A stretch of 23,509 nt of DNA from Bacillota bacterium (lineage in GTDB: Bacteria; Bacillota; Clostridia; Lachnospirales; Lachnospiraceae), in assembly GCA_023421075.1 (NCBI GenBank), contig JAEZUM010000093.1:1-23509 (forward strand), read 5' to 3'. The translations under genes were made by a program, and so were the position numbers. How positions within the stretch are numbered: the stretch's first letter is position 1; each line of letters begins with the position of its first letter. Of this stretch, positions 8,998 to 16,152 are shown one piece after another. The notes below the pieces were generated by a model. That model saw only the letters and a program-made list of their open reading frames with translations. It made no database searches and had not been told where the DNA came from.

Positions 8998-9726
8998 ATG
9001 ATAGTCAAGCAGAAAATACTAATCGTTGATGATGATGTCAACATCGCCGAGCTGATTTCCTTATATCTGACCAAGGAATGCTTCGATACCTTGATCGTAA
9101 ATGACGGGGAGGCTGCCATCCATGAGTTTGCCTCATACCAGCCTAATCTCGTTCTCCTGGACTTAATGCTTCCGGGTATCGATGGCTATGAGGTGTGCAG
9201 GGAGATACGAAAGAACTCAAAGGTTCCCATCATTATGCTATCCGCAAAAGGTGAAATCTTTGATAAGGTATTGGGCTTAGAGCTTGGAGCCGATGATTAT
9301 GTGATAAAACCCTTTGATTCCAAGGAGCTGGTAGCAAGAGTACGAGCCGTACTTCGACGCTTTCAGCCCGGGAAAGAAGATACCAAGGAGGAACAGTCTC
9401 CTCCTGCACCCACCGGCGATTATGTAGCTTATACTGATCTTATCATTAACCTCAGTAATTATTCCGTTCAATATCTGGGTGAGAATATCGAGATGCCTCC
9501 GAAGGAATTGGAGCTCCTGTATTTCCTGGCCTCTCACCCGAATCAGGTGTTTACGAGAGAGCAGCTGCTGGATCATATCTGGGGCTATGAATATTATGGT
9601 GATACACGAACAGTAGATGTTCATATCAAGCGATTACGAGAGAAGATAAAGGATCACAACGATTGGAGCCTGGGCACAGTTTGGGGTATCGGTTATAAAT
9701 TTGAAATAAAGAATTCTAAAAAATGA
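8998..9726 (+). CDS. OmpR/PhoB-family response regulator
   Basis: 242 residues. A receiver domain (about 6-118) has acidic DDD at 11-13, phospho-acceptor Asp55 in LLDLMLPG and Lys in VIKPF. A linker rich in Glu, Lys and Pro (about 122-140) joins it to a winged-helix DNA-binding domain (about 145-238) with the TRTVDVHIKRLREKI recognition helix and the GTVWGIGYKF wing. The ribosome site AAAGGAG sits 6 nt from the ATG. The cognate kinase starts 21 bp downstream, so this is a two-component operon. The regulated genes are unknown; nothing in the neighbourhood (VanR-like resistance genes, transporters) reveals the signal. Confidence 0.96.
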   Translation: MIVKQKILIVDDDVNIAELISLYLTKECFDTLIVNDGEAAIHEFASYQPNLVLLDLMLPGIDGYEVCREIRKNSKVPIIMLSAKGEIFDKVLGLELGADDYVIKPFDSKELVARVRAVLRRFQPGKEDTKEEQSPPAPTGDYVAYTDLIINLSNYSVQYLGENIEMPPKELELLYFLASHPNQVFTREQLLDHIWGYEYYGDTRTVDVHIKRLREKIKDHNDWSLGTVWGIGYKFEIKNSKK

Positions 9727-9747
9727 TAAGAAAGGTAGGTGCATGTC

Positions 9748-11157
9748 ATGAAGAAAACCATATGGTCAAGATTAATCATCTGCTTTCTTATTGCAGGCGT
9801 TATGGTTTTTCTGCTGCTAAATACATATGGCATGCAGCTGTTGGAACGTCGTCTGAAGGATGATAAGAAGGATCAGCTTCTCGATGAAGCGAAGCTGATC
9901 GCTTCCGAATATATTTCTAACTTTTACGACGATAAAATGTCCCTTGAGAACCTGACCATACAACTGAAATCCATTGATACCTTTCTGGGCATCCGTGTAT
10001 GGATTGTCAACAATGACGGTATGATTATTGCCGACTCCTCCTACTCAAGAAACGCGAAGTATAAAACGGTATACGACATTAACCCCTCTCTGATGGACAA
10101 TACCTTTACGGAAAATGTCTATAAAGAAGAGGTTTTCTTTCAACCCATGCTAAGCCTGACTTATCCGATCAATTATAACTTTCGGTCGAGAGGCTTTATC
10201 CTACTGCACACCTCTGAGCAGGAGATTGTCGATGCAACGAATTATTATCTGGATGTCATTAATATCTGTTTTCTTGTATTCCTACCGATGCTCTTTCTGC
10301 TGTTTGTCTACATCTATTATATCACTGCGGTTCCTCTAAAGAATCTGATGAAAGCAGCGAAGGAGTACTCCTCCGGGAATTATAACTATGCCTTAATCCT
10401 AAAGGGACTCAGCGAATATCGCGACCTGGGTGCAGCGGTATCTTATATGGCAGGTGAGTTAAGCAAGCTGGACGATTATCAAAAGAAATTCGTCGCAAAT
10501 ATTTCTCATGATTTTAGATCACCACTCACTTCCATCAAGGGTTATGCAGCTGCTATCCTGGATGGTACGATTCCTCATGAGATGCAGGATAAATATCTGA
10601 ACATAATATTATTTGAGACAGAGCGTCTTACCAAGCTGACAACGGGTCTGTTAGAACTGAACAGCTTCGAAAACAACGGAACCTTCCTTGATATCACAAC
10701 CTTCGATATCAATCATATCATAAAAAAGACAGCGGAAGCCTTCGAAGGTACCTGCAGAGAGAAGAAGATCACCTTGAACCTTGTCTTCTCCTCCAAGCAG
10801 AACCTGGTTGAGGCAGATATGGGCAAGATACAGCAGGTACTGTATAACCTAATGGATAATGCCATCAAATTCAGTCACTCCAATAGTAAGATCAAGGTGA
10901 GTACCGAGGAAAAGGGCGAAAAGATATTCGTATCGGTTAAAGATTACGGAATCGGAATCCCGAAGGATTCCATCAAGAAGATCTGGGAGCGTTTCTACAA
11001 AACGGATGTCTCCCGCGGCAAGGATAAAAAAGGTACCGGTTTAGGCTTATCCATCACAAAGGAAATCATCCAGGCCCATAACGAGAACATCAATGTCATC
11101 AGCACAGAGGGTGTCGGCACCGAATTCATCTTCTCCCTAACCAAAGCCTCAGAATAA
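9748..11157 (+). CDS. Membrane sensor histidine kinase
   Basis: 469 residues. TM1 about 9-26, an extracytoplasmic sensor region (about 27-167, single PAS/Cache-sized, not recognised), TM2 about 168-192, HAMP (about 193-245), HisKA dimerisation helix with phospho-acceptor His254 in NISHDFRSPL, and HATPase_c with N box NLMDNAIKFS, G1 DYGIGIP, F box ERFYKTD and G2 GTGLGLS. I chose ATG 9748 because AGGTAGG lies about 8 nt upstream; an in-frame GTG at 9739 lies inside that ribosome site. It pairs with the upstream regulator. The ligand is unknown. Confidence 0.96.
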   Translation: MKKTIWSRLIICFLIAGVMVFLLLNTYGMQLLERRLKDDKKDQLLDEAKLIASEYISNFYDDKMSLENLTIQLKSIDTFLGIRVWIVNNDGMIIADSSYSRNAKYKTVYDINPSLMDNTFTENVYKEEVFFQPMLSLTYPINYNFRSRGFILLHTSEQEIVDATNYYLDVINICFLVFLPMLFLLFVYIYYITAVPLKNLMKAAKEYSSGNYNYALILKGLSEYRDLGAAVSYMAGELSKLDDYQKKFVANISHDFRSPLTSIKGYAAAILDGTIPHEMQDKYLNIILFETERLTKLTTGLLELNSFENNGTFLDITTFDINHIIKKTAEAFEGTCREKKITLNLVFSSKQNLVEADMGKIQQVLYNLMDNAIKFSHSNSKIKVSTEEKGEKIFVSVKDYGIGIPKDSIKKIWERFYKTDVSRGKDKKGTGLGLSITKEIIQAHNENINVISTEGVGTEFIFSLTKASE

Positions 11158-11328
11158 GACCTGAGGACAGAGTTACAACGGATATTACTCAATCAAGAAT
11201 AATTGCTGTGTTCATGCAATATCGCTCAGTTCTTATATACTTGCAGCATTCAGGAATGAACTCAACAGTAAGAGAATTCCTATATATAATTGATAATAGG
11301 TTCATTATATAAGAGGGGGATAACCATC

Positions 11329-11493
11329 ATGGAAGGTGTAGTAAGCGGCATTATATTCGGAATAATTATCATTGTATTACTGGAGATATGCAGGAACTTC
11401 CGATGGATCGGACGCTCCCAAAGAGAAATCCAGGAGCTAAAGAAGAGAGTCGAAGAACTGGAGAAAATAATAAAAAACCTAAGCAATAAATAA
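11329..11493 (+). CDS. Small membrane protein with cytoplasmic coiled coil (54 aa)
   Basis: One hydrophobic segment (residues about 4-21), a basic/aromatic boundary (CRNFRWIGRSQR) and a C-terminal Glu/Lys heptad helix (about 32-52). The start at ATG 11329 has GAGGGGG about 9 nt upstream; an earlier in-frame ATG at 11290 lacks a ribosome site. It lies 171 bp after the histidine kinase on the same strand and could be cotranscribed or independent. I do not recognise a named family. The architecture fits a small bitopic adaptor or modulator that dimerises through the coil, which is inference. Confidence 0.7.
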   Translation: MEGVVSGIIFGIIIIVLLEICRNFRWIGRSQREIQELKKRVEELEKIIKNLSNK

Positions 11494-11576
11494 TTACCCT
11501 TCCAGCTTCCTGCTCCATTTTTATAGGATAAAATCAAAGAAAAATGAAGCTATTCTTAAATAAAGGAGATGATACT

Positions 11577-11657
11577 TTGACACAAGTTTTGGAAACTCTT
11601 ACTGGTCGTATTATTAATCTTCTGCCCTTTCTGCTTATGTTCTTCAAAAAACATTAA
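11577..11657 (+). CDS. 26-aa hydrophobic peptide ORF, TTG start
   Basis: AAAGGAG at 11562-11568 sits 8 nt before TTG 11577, giving MTQVLETLTGRIINLLPFLL followed by MFFKKH and TAA. A competing ATG at 11569 stops after three codons. The peptide is an amphipathic or hydrophobic helix with a basic tail, and a rho-independent terminator begins 14 nt after the stop, so it looks like a short monocistronic transcript. The shape resembles type I toxin or delta-lysin-like peptides, but I recognise no family and see no paired antitoxin RNA with certainty. The upstream candidate promoter (TTCCTG, 16 nt, TAAAAT) is weak. Confidence 0.5.
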   Translation: MTQVLETLTGRIINLLPFLLMFFKKH

Positions 11658-11670
11658 TACTCCATATCAG

Positions 11671-11713
11671 GACAAAACCCTATGCAAGAAAGCACTCGGT
11701 TTTGTTCTTTTTT
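11671..11713 (+). terminator. Rho-independent terminator after the 26-aa ORF
   Basis: Stem ACAAAACC (11672-11679) with GGTTTTGT (11698-11705), then TCTTTTTTCG. It also stops any read-through from the two-component operon. Confidence 0.8.
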
Positions 11714-11817
11714 CGCTCCATGGAAGCCCACAAACCGACACCTGAGTTTTGGTAAAGAAGCCTTACGAGGAGATGCAAAAAGGCTGATATCCCCCGCCCA
11801 AGCATAAACGTATATAG

Positions 11818-11907
11818 AGATTACAGGGTGCAGATGTTAGGGTGTCTGACAAACCTTATATCCTAATCGTTATTGTACTTAGCAGATGGATATCAATATT
11901 ATAAATG
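11818..11907 (+). repeat. Left arm of long inverted repeat
   Basis: Pairs with 12007-12094. The conserved blocks are the outer 14 nt, TTAGGGTGTCTG, CCTAATCG, AGCAGATG and the inner AATATTATAAATG. Confidence 0.85.
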
Positions 11908-11922
11908 TACAGATATAAAGGA

Positions 11923-11978
11923 AAATCCGCCATGGAGGGCGGATTTAGGTGCGATGGACAGGGAGGTCCATTCGCACC
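11923..11978 (+). other. Two tandem hairpins in the centre of the inverted-repeat element
   Basis: Hairpin 1: AAATCCGCC (11923-11931) with GGCGGATTT (11938-11946), a perfect 9-bp stem. Hairpin 2: GGTGCGATGGAC (11948-11959) with GTCCATTCGCACC (11966-11978), a 12-bp stem with one bulged base. With the flanking arms closed they would form a three-way junction. Neither hairpin has a following T run, so they are not terminators. Confidence 0.75.
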
Positions 11979-12006
11979 AACCTGTATTTTGATAAAACCT
12001 TGAACT

Positions 12007-12094
12007 CATTTATAATATTGGTAGTCATCTGCTTAGTACAATCGATTAGGGGTATCGGTTTGACAGACACCCTAATGTCCGCACCCTGTAATCT
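12007..12094 (-). repeat. Right arm of long inverted repeat
   Basis: Reverse complement of the 11818-11907 arm, with one 2-nt gap and a poorly conserved 6-nt patch near the middle. Confidence 0.85.
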
Positions 12095-12143
12095 TTTATA
12101 AGCATTAACACTTCGGCAAGGATATTAGCCCTTTGCTTCTCTC

Positions 12144-12641
12144 CTAGGCTTCATCCCAGCTGTGTCGGTGAAGCTGGCCTTCCATGCGCATTCCTTCAAA
12201 GTCATTCTGTCTCATCGCCTCATATAGAATAATCGCTACCGAATTCCCCAGATTAAGGGATCTAATATCCCCAACCATAGGAATGCGAATGGTGTTACGC
12301 TTATTCGCAAGCAATAGCTCCTCCGGAATACCAGCACTTTCCTTACCGAACATAATAAAACAATCCGGGTCGTATTGTACCTGAGTATAGGAGTGTTGAG
12401 CCTTCGTAGTAGCCATGAAAATCTTAGCATTTGGGTTCTTATCCAGAAAATCCTGATAATTCTTATATACGGTAACATCAAGGTCTTTCCAGTAATCCAA
12501 TCCGGCTCGCCTGATTTCCTTCTCATCCAACCGAAAACCAAGAGGCTCTATCAGATGAAGCCTGGTACCGGTAGCCACACACGTTCTGCCGATGTTCCCG
12601 GTATTCGCAGGTATCTCAGGCTCTAGCAATACAACGTTCAT
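12144..12641 (-). CDS. trmL: tRNA (cytidine/uridine(34)-2'-O)-methyltransferase TrmL
   Basis: 165 residues, a minimal SPOUT-fold enzyme that 2'-O-methylates the wobble nucleotide of leucine tRNAs using SAM. Motif 1 is NTGNIGRTC (13-21), motif 2 FGKESAGIPEELL (98-110) and motif 3 IPMVGDIRSLNLGNSVAI (120-137), which form the trefoil-knot SAM site. The ribosome site GAGGT lies about 7 nt from the ATG. It is a single gene: upstream is cheX with its own terminator, and downstream is the inverted-repeat element. A TCCCTAA/TTAGGGA hairpin (12716-12741) lies in its upstream region. Confidence 0.95.
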   Translation of the reverse strand: MNVVLLEPEIPANTGNIGRTCVATGTRLHLIEPLGFRLDEKEIRRAGLDYWKDLDVTVYKNYQDFLDKNPNAKIFMATTKAQHSYTQVQYDPDCFIMFGKESAGIPEELLLANKRNTIRIPMVGDIRSLNLGNSVAIILYEAMRQNDFEGMRMEGQLHRHSWDEA

Positions 12642-12754
12642 TCTCTTACCTCATTTCTTAAACTAGAGTTCATAAAACAGGCCTTCTCATCTATTCCTAG
12701 ATAAAAATGCCCGTATCCCTAATATCGTACTGCCTTAGGGAGTTATATCTATAC

Positions 12755-12782
12755 AAAGAAAAAAGGTGAATCAATCACCTTT
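12755..12782 (-). terminator. Terminator of cheX, overlapping its stop codon
   Basis: AAAGGTGA (12762-12769) and TCACCTTT (12775-12782) form the stem, followed on the minus strand by a T-rich run. The last codons and the stop of cheX lie inside the hairpin. Confidence 0.8.
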
Positions 12783-13241
12783 AATCGCGATATGTATTTC
12801 AATCTTCTTATCTCCATCATATTCAAGCGGAACACAGATATTATGCGCGTAAGTCGCACTGAATGTCATCGTGCCGTTGCCAACAGTGGGTGGTGTAATA
12901 TCAATTGCAATTCCTTTAGTAGAAAATACAGTTGCTGTATTACCCATAATCATATTACCAAGTTCACTAATCGCACTCTTTGCCAGTTCGTCCATTTCGG
13001 TAATTGGCATCATAATCATCTTTGACGCAATATCGCAGGCAATGGAATTCTCAAATGCTATCATAGCCTGGCCCCTCATCTCACCGGTAAAACCAATTAA
13101 AATAAGTAAGGTATTGTCAAAGAAGGCTGGATTCTTAATGTAGGGCTTTCCGACCTTAGCATCAATGTAACACATTTCTTTCAGTATTTTTGTCGATGCC
13201 ATCAAGAATGGATTAATGTGGTCAGCATTTACGTTGGCCAT
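12771..13241 (-). CDS. cheX: CheX-family CheY-P phosphatase / chemotaxis protein
   Basis: 156 residues, the CheX length. The phosphatase helix carries the ExxN signature in SELGNMIMGN (Glu93, Asn96); the helix-sheet fold and TPPTVGNG segment fit the CheC/CheX/FliY group. CheX dephosphorylates phospho-CheY and resets the flagellar motor signal in the cytoplasm. The ribosome site GGAGGTGAT is near perfect. The gene stands alone with its own promoter and terminator and no other che or fli gene nearby, so it may serve a chemotaxis system elsewhere or another response regulator. Confidence 0.88.
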   Translation of the reverse strand: MANVNADHINPFLMASTKILKEMCYIDAKVGKPYIKNPAFFDNTLLILIGFTGEMRGQAMIAFENSIACDIASKMIMMPITEMDELAKSAISELGNMIMGNTATVFSTKGIAIDITPPTVGNGTMTFSATYAHNICVPLEYDGDKKIEIHIAIKGD

Positions 13242-13269
13242 TCGATCACCTCCTAAGTATCATAATTAC

Positions 13270-13299
13270 ATTGTATCACAGTTAATATGCATATTTCAA
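13270..13299 (-). promoter_or_regulatory. Promoter of cheX
   Basis: Minus-strand TTGAAA (13294-13299), 18-nt spacer, extended -10 TGATACAAT (TACAAT at 13270-13275), with a leader of about 20-25 nt. It looks like a housekeeping sigma-A promoter, not the sigma-D flagellar type (TAAA-N15-GCCGATAA). Confidence 0.65.
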
Positions 13300-13318
13300 C
13301 TGGATAGCACAAGAAATT

Positions 13319-14482
13319 CTACTTTCTGTGCCTTTCTACGAAATTCTCCATTCTTTCGAGCGCAATTTTCAGATTTTCTATCGAATATGCATAAGATATA
13401 CGCAGATATCCTTCCCCGCAATCACCGAAGGCTGTTCCGGGAACCACTGCTACCTTTTCCTCCTGAAGTAACTTTGTTGCAAACTCCTCTGAAGTCATAT
13501 GAAGGCTTTTAATGCAGGGAAAAACATAAAAAGCACCAAATGGCTCAAAGCATTCCAATCCCATATTACGCAAAGCATGGATTACGAATCTGCGCCGTTT
13601 GTCGTACGCATCTCTCATCATCTCGACATCACCGTCACCGTTCTTTACCGCCTCAATGCCTGCATATTGACTGGTAGTCGGAGCACACATGATAGCAAAT
13701 TGATGTATTTTAATCATCTGCTCCATAATCAGAGCCGGTCCGGCTGCATAACCAAGTCTCCAGCCGGTCATGGCATAGGACTTTGAGAAACCATTAATCA
13801 GGATCGTTCTTTCCTTCATCCCCGGGAAAGAAGCGATGGATATATGCTTTCTGCCATAAGTCAGTTCGGAATATATCTCATCAGAGATAACGATCAGATC
13901 CTTCTCTATAATTACATCCACTATTTGAGCCAAATCCTGTTGATCCATGATTGCACCGGTTGGATTATTCGGAAATGCCAATATCAGAATCTTTGTCCTA
14001 TCCGTAATGGAATCTAACAGCTCCTGTCTGGTAAGCTTAAAATCATTCTCGCCTTTCAGTTCAATTACCACCGGAATGCCTCCGGCAAGTACCGTACAGG
14101 GATGATAGGAGACATAGCAAGGCTGGGGAATGAGCACCTCGTCGCCGGGCTCAACCATAGCGCGAAGGGCAATATCAATTGCCTCACTTCCGCCGACCGT
14201 CACCATGACCTCTTTGTTGTAATCGTAGCTCAAATCAAATCTTCTATTCAAATAATTACAGATCTCTACCTTTAATTCCTTCAAACCCGCATTGGAGGTA
14301 TAGAAGGTTCTTCCCTTCTCCAAGGAATAAATTCCCTCCTCACGGATATGCCAGGGCGTGTCAAAATCAGGCTCACCAACGCCAAGGGATATTGCATCCT
14401 TCATCTCACTTACAATATCAAAAAACTTACGGATACCGGAGGGAGGAATATTCACAACTGCTTTTGATAATGGATTTCTCAA
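13319..14482 (-). CDS. Class I/II PLP-dependent aminotransferase
   Basis: 387 residues of fold type I. SLGVGEPDF (32-40), PNNPTG (171-176), Asp201 and Tyr204 for the cofactor ring, and the Schiff-base Lys234 in GFSKSYAMTGWRLGY identify the aspartate/aromatic/alanine aminotransferase subgroup. YLRISYA near the C-terminus carries the carboxylate-binding Arg. The amino acid substrate cannot be told from sequence. Its ATG overlaps the stop of the upstream Lrp/AsnC gene by 4 nt, which implies translational coupling and that the regulator senses an amino acid linked to this enzyme. Confidence 0.94.
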   Translation of the reverse strand: MRNPLSKAVVNIPPSGIRKFFDIVSEMKDAISLGVGEPDFDTPWHIREEGIYSLEKGRTFYTSNAGLKELKVEICNYLNRRFDLSYDYNKEVMVTVGGSEAIDIALRAMVEPGDEVLIPQPCYVSYHPCTVLAGGIPVVIELKGENDFKLTRQELLDSITDRTKILILAFPNNPTGAIMDQQDLAQIVDVIIEKDLIVISDEIYSELTYGRKHISIASFPGMKERTILINGFSKSYAMTGWRLGYAAGPALIMEQMIKIHQFAIMCAPTTSQYAGIEAVKNGDGDVEMMRDAYDKRRRFVIHALRNMGLECFEPFGAFYVFPCIKSLHMTSEEFATKLLQEEKVAVVPGTAFGDCGEGYLRISYAYSIENLKIALERMENFVERHRK

Positions 14483-14961
14483 GGCGTAATCAACATCCTT
14501 TCATCATGCTTGGATTGAACAAGTTGCAGACCGTGCTCCTTATATTTCTTTAATACAAAATGAGTAGCAGTGCTTAAGATCGCTTCCATCGGCGCGAGCT
14601 TTTCCGATACAAAGTTCGCTACCTCCCGCATCGTCTTACCCTCGATAATTACTGTCAAATCAAAACCACCACTCATCAGGTATACGGATTGTACCTCGCT
14701 GAATTGATAGATACGCTCAGCAATTTTATCAAAGCCAAGGCCACGCTGAGGCGTTACCTTTACTTCAATTAATGCAGTTACTCGTTCACATTGGATCTTA
14801 TCCCAATTAATCAACGTAGGGTAACCACAGATTATAGTTTCGTCTTCCAGTTCCTTGATTATACCTGTAACTTCTTCTTCGGTGGTTCCTAACATAATTG
14901 CCAGATCCGCAGCAGACACCTTGCTGTTCTTATCAATTGCATTTAAGATTTTCTCTCTCAT
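14479..14961 (-). CDS. Lrp/AsnC-family transcriptional regulator
   Basis: 160 residues. The N-terminal winged HTH (about 1-55, AADLAIMLGTTEEEVTGIIKELEDE) has an AsnC-type recognition helix, followed by the RAM effector-binding domain (about 65-145; VYLMSGGFDLTVIIEG contains the conserved GxxD ligand loop). Proteins of this family bind an amino acid and regulate one or more adjacent metabolic genes, commonly themselves. It is the first gene of a two-gene operon with the aminotransferase. A nested inverted repeat at 15013-15072 lies 52 bp upstream and is the natural candidate operator. Confidence 0.93.
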   Translation of the reverse strand: MREKILNAIDKNSKVSAADLAIMLGTTEEEVTGIIKELEDETIICGYPTLINWDKIQCERVTALIEVKVTPQRGLGFDKIAERIYQFSEVQSVYLMSGGFDLTVIIEGKTMREVANFVSEKLAPMEAILSTATHFVLKKYKEHGLQLVQSKHDERMLITP

Positions 14962-15012
14962 ACCCTATCCCTCTCTTTTCTAAAGAATAAGTTGGTGATA
15001 ATTCAACGAAGA

Positions 15013-15072
15013 GCTGCTTTAAAACATTCTATATTAGCATTACACTTGCTAATTCCTTTGTTTTAAAACAGC
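15013..15072. promoter_or_regulatory. Nested inverted repeat upstream of the Lrp/AsnC operon
   Basis: Outer arms GCTGCTTTAAAAC (15013-15025) and GTTTTAAAACAGC (15060-15072) match 12 of 13; inner arms ATTAGCA (15033-15039) and TGCTAAT (15047-15053) are perfect. A minus-strand TATAGA (15028-15033) sits between the arms with no good -35. There is no T run, so it is not a typical terminator. Likely an operator for the downstream Lrp-type protein, or an RNA hairpin; not tested. Confidence 0.5.
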
Positions 15073-15083
15073 ACTTCCAATCA

Positions 15084-16067
15084 TTACATCACTTTATATA
15101 GTTCATCGCTTTTTGGTGGCTCTAAGAAACGCTTCTCGTCTTCATTCAGAATCACTCTGTCATTTCCTTCTGTGATACGACCGATTACTGCAGCTGCTAT
15201 CCCGCTTGCCTTTAGTCTGTCTACCAGATAATTCGCCCGATCCGTAATGATCAGCATACATCCACTGGATATCAGCATATATGGATTGATATCGTAAAAC
15301 TCACAGATTTCCACTGTTTCCTGTTTCAGTAGTATCTTCTTCAAATCTACTTCCAAACCTACCTTTGAAGCAGCCCCGATCTCCCACAGGGCGCCAAAGA
15401 TTCCGCCTTCCGTGACATCATGCATGGAGGTTACTCCGCATTCCCTTGCAATTCCGGCTTCGGGCACGACAGAAATATAATCCATCATTTTCTTTGCTCC
15501 ATCCAGAAAGCTTTGTTTATATTTTCCCCTCAGCTCCGCTTCCTTCGCTGATGCAATAATCGCGGTTCCTTCTAATCCGGCCCATTTCGTCATAACGATT
15601 TCCTGACCTGGCTTTGCTCCTGCAGTCTTTATCATCTCACTGCGCTTCATCTTACCGACACCGGTAACCGTGATGATTGGCTGGTGCACTGCTTTCGTCA
15701 CCTCGGTATGACCACCGACAATTTCTATATTCAGCTTCTTACAGACAGCTTCCATCTCTTGCATCGCAGTTCTCAATTGTACTTCTTCTGTTCCGTCCGG
15801 CAATAATATCGTAAGCATGATACCAATTACCTCAGCTCCGTTCGAGGCAATGTCATTGGCTGTAATATGGACTGCTAAAGTACCGATATCCTGAACCGTT
15901 CCTGTAATCGGGTCCGTGGAAAGCACCAGTACTTCATCCTCTGCTATAGCAAGGACACTACAATCCTCACCAATGCCGGGACCAACCAGAACTTCCTCTC
16001 GTCTATGCCCTATTTGATTAAGAACAGACCTTTTTAGGACTGTTTCAGATACCTTTCCAAGGTTCAT
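15084..16067 (-). CDS. AIR synthase-related / HypE-like protein without Cys tail
   Basis: 327 residues with the PurM/HypE/SelD/ThiL ATP-binding fold: GPGIGEDCSVL (29-39), STDPITGT (50-57), HITANDIASNGAEVIG (67-82), GGHTEVT (118-124) and the C-terminal AIRS_C half with HDVTEGGIFGALWE. True HypE ends in a conserved PRIC-type cysteine that carries the hydrogenase cyano ligand precursor; this protein ends ELYKVM with no cysteine, and no hyp genes are nearby. It is therefore an AIR-synthase-related protein of unknown substrate. The ribosome site is GGAGGAG. It lies 85 bp after the VanW-type gene on the same strand. Confidence 0.85.
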   Translation of the reverse strand: MNLGKVSETVLKRSVLNQIGHRREEVLVGPGIGEDCSVLAIAEDEVLVLSTDPITGTVQDIGTLAVHITANDIASNGAEVIGIMLTILLPDGTEEVQLRTAMQEMEAVCKKLNIEIVGGHTEVTKAVHQPIITVTGVGKMKRSEMIKTAGAKPGQEIVMTKWAGLEGTAIIASAKEAELRGKYKQSFLDGAKKMMDYISVVPEAGIARECGVTSMHDVTEGGIFGALWEIGAASKVGLEVDLKKILLKQETVEICEFYDINPYMLISSGCMLIITDRANYLVDRLKASGIAAAVIGRITEGNDRVILNEDEKRFLEPPKSDELYKVM

Positions 16068-16080
16068 ATTACTCCTCCAT

Positions 16081-16138
16081 TCTGCCGCAAACTTATGATT
16101 CCATGATTGAATTCTTTGTATTCAAAAAAGGCGGCAGA
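16081..16138 (-). other. Long-loop inverted repeat between the VanW and HypE-like genes
   Basis: TCTGCCGC (16081-16088) and GCGGCAGA (16131-16138) are perfect complements about 42 nt apart, with an internal TTGAAT/ATTCAA repeat. On the minus-strand RNA the second arm abuts the ribosome site of the HypE-like gene, and a T6 run follows the first arm. It could modulate translation or termination of the downstream gene. Confidence 0.4.
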
Positions 16139-16152
16139 CTCCATACCACGAT

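Larger units (their letters stand above)
11818..12094. mobile_element. MITE-like or structured-RNA inverted-repeat element
   Basis: A left arm (11818-11907) and right arm (12007-12094) are reverse complements over about 90 nt, with roughly 85% identity by hand alignment. Both ends read AGATTACAGGGTGC when oriented inward. The 99-nt centre holds two further hairpins. There is no ORF inside and no clear target-site duplication; the flanks are AT-rich with TATA on both sides. It fits a non-autonomous transposable element, or a large cruciform-forming RNA, placed between the convergent two-component operon and trmL. No second copy is present in this window. Confidence 0.5.

Noticed and set aside
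11714..11817. Remnant of an integrase or transposase gene
   Set aside because: No reading frame with recognisable motifs; only a short AGCCTT/AAGGCT repeat is seen.
11923..11946. Hairpin as a rho-independent terminator
   Set aside because: The stem is good but neither strand has an adjacent T run.
12716..12741. TCCCTAA/TTAGGGA hairpin as a second cheX terminator
   Set aside because: The T run is several nucleotides from the stem and a better terminator overlaps the cheX stop; left as an unexplained repeat.
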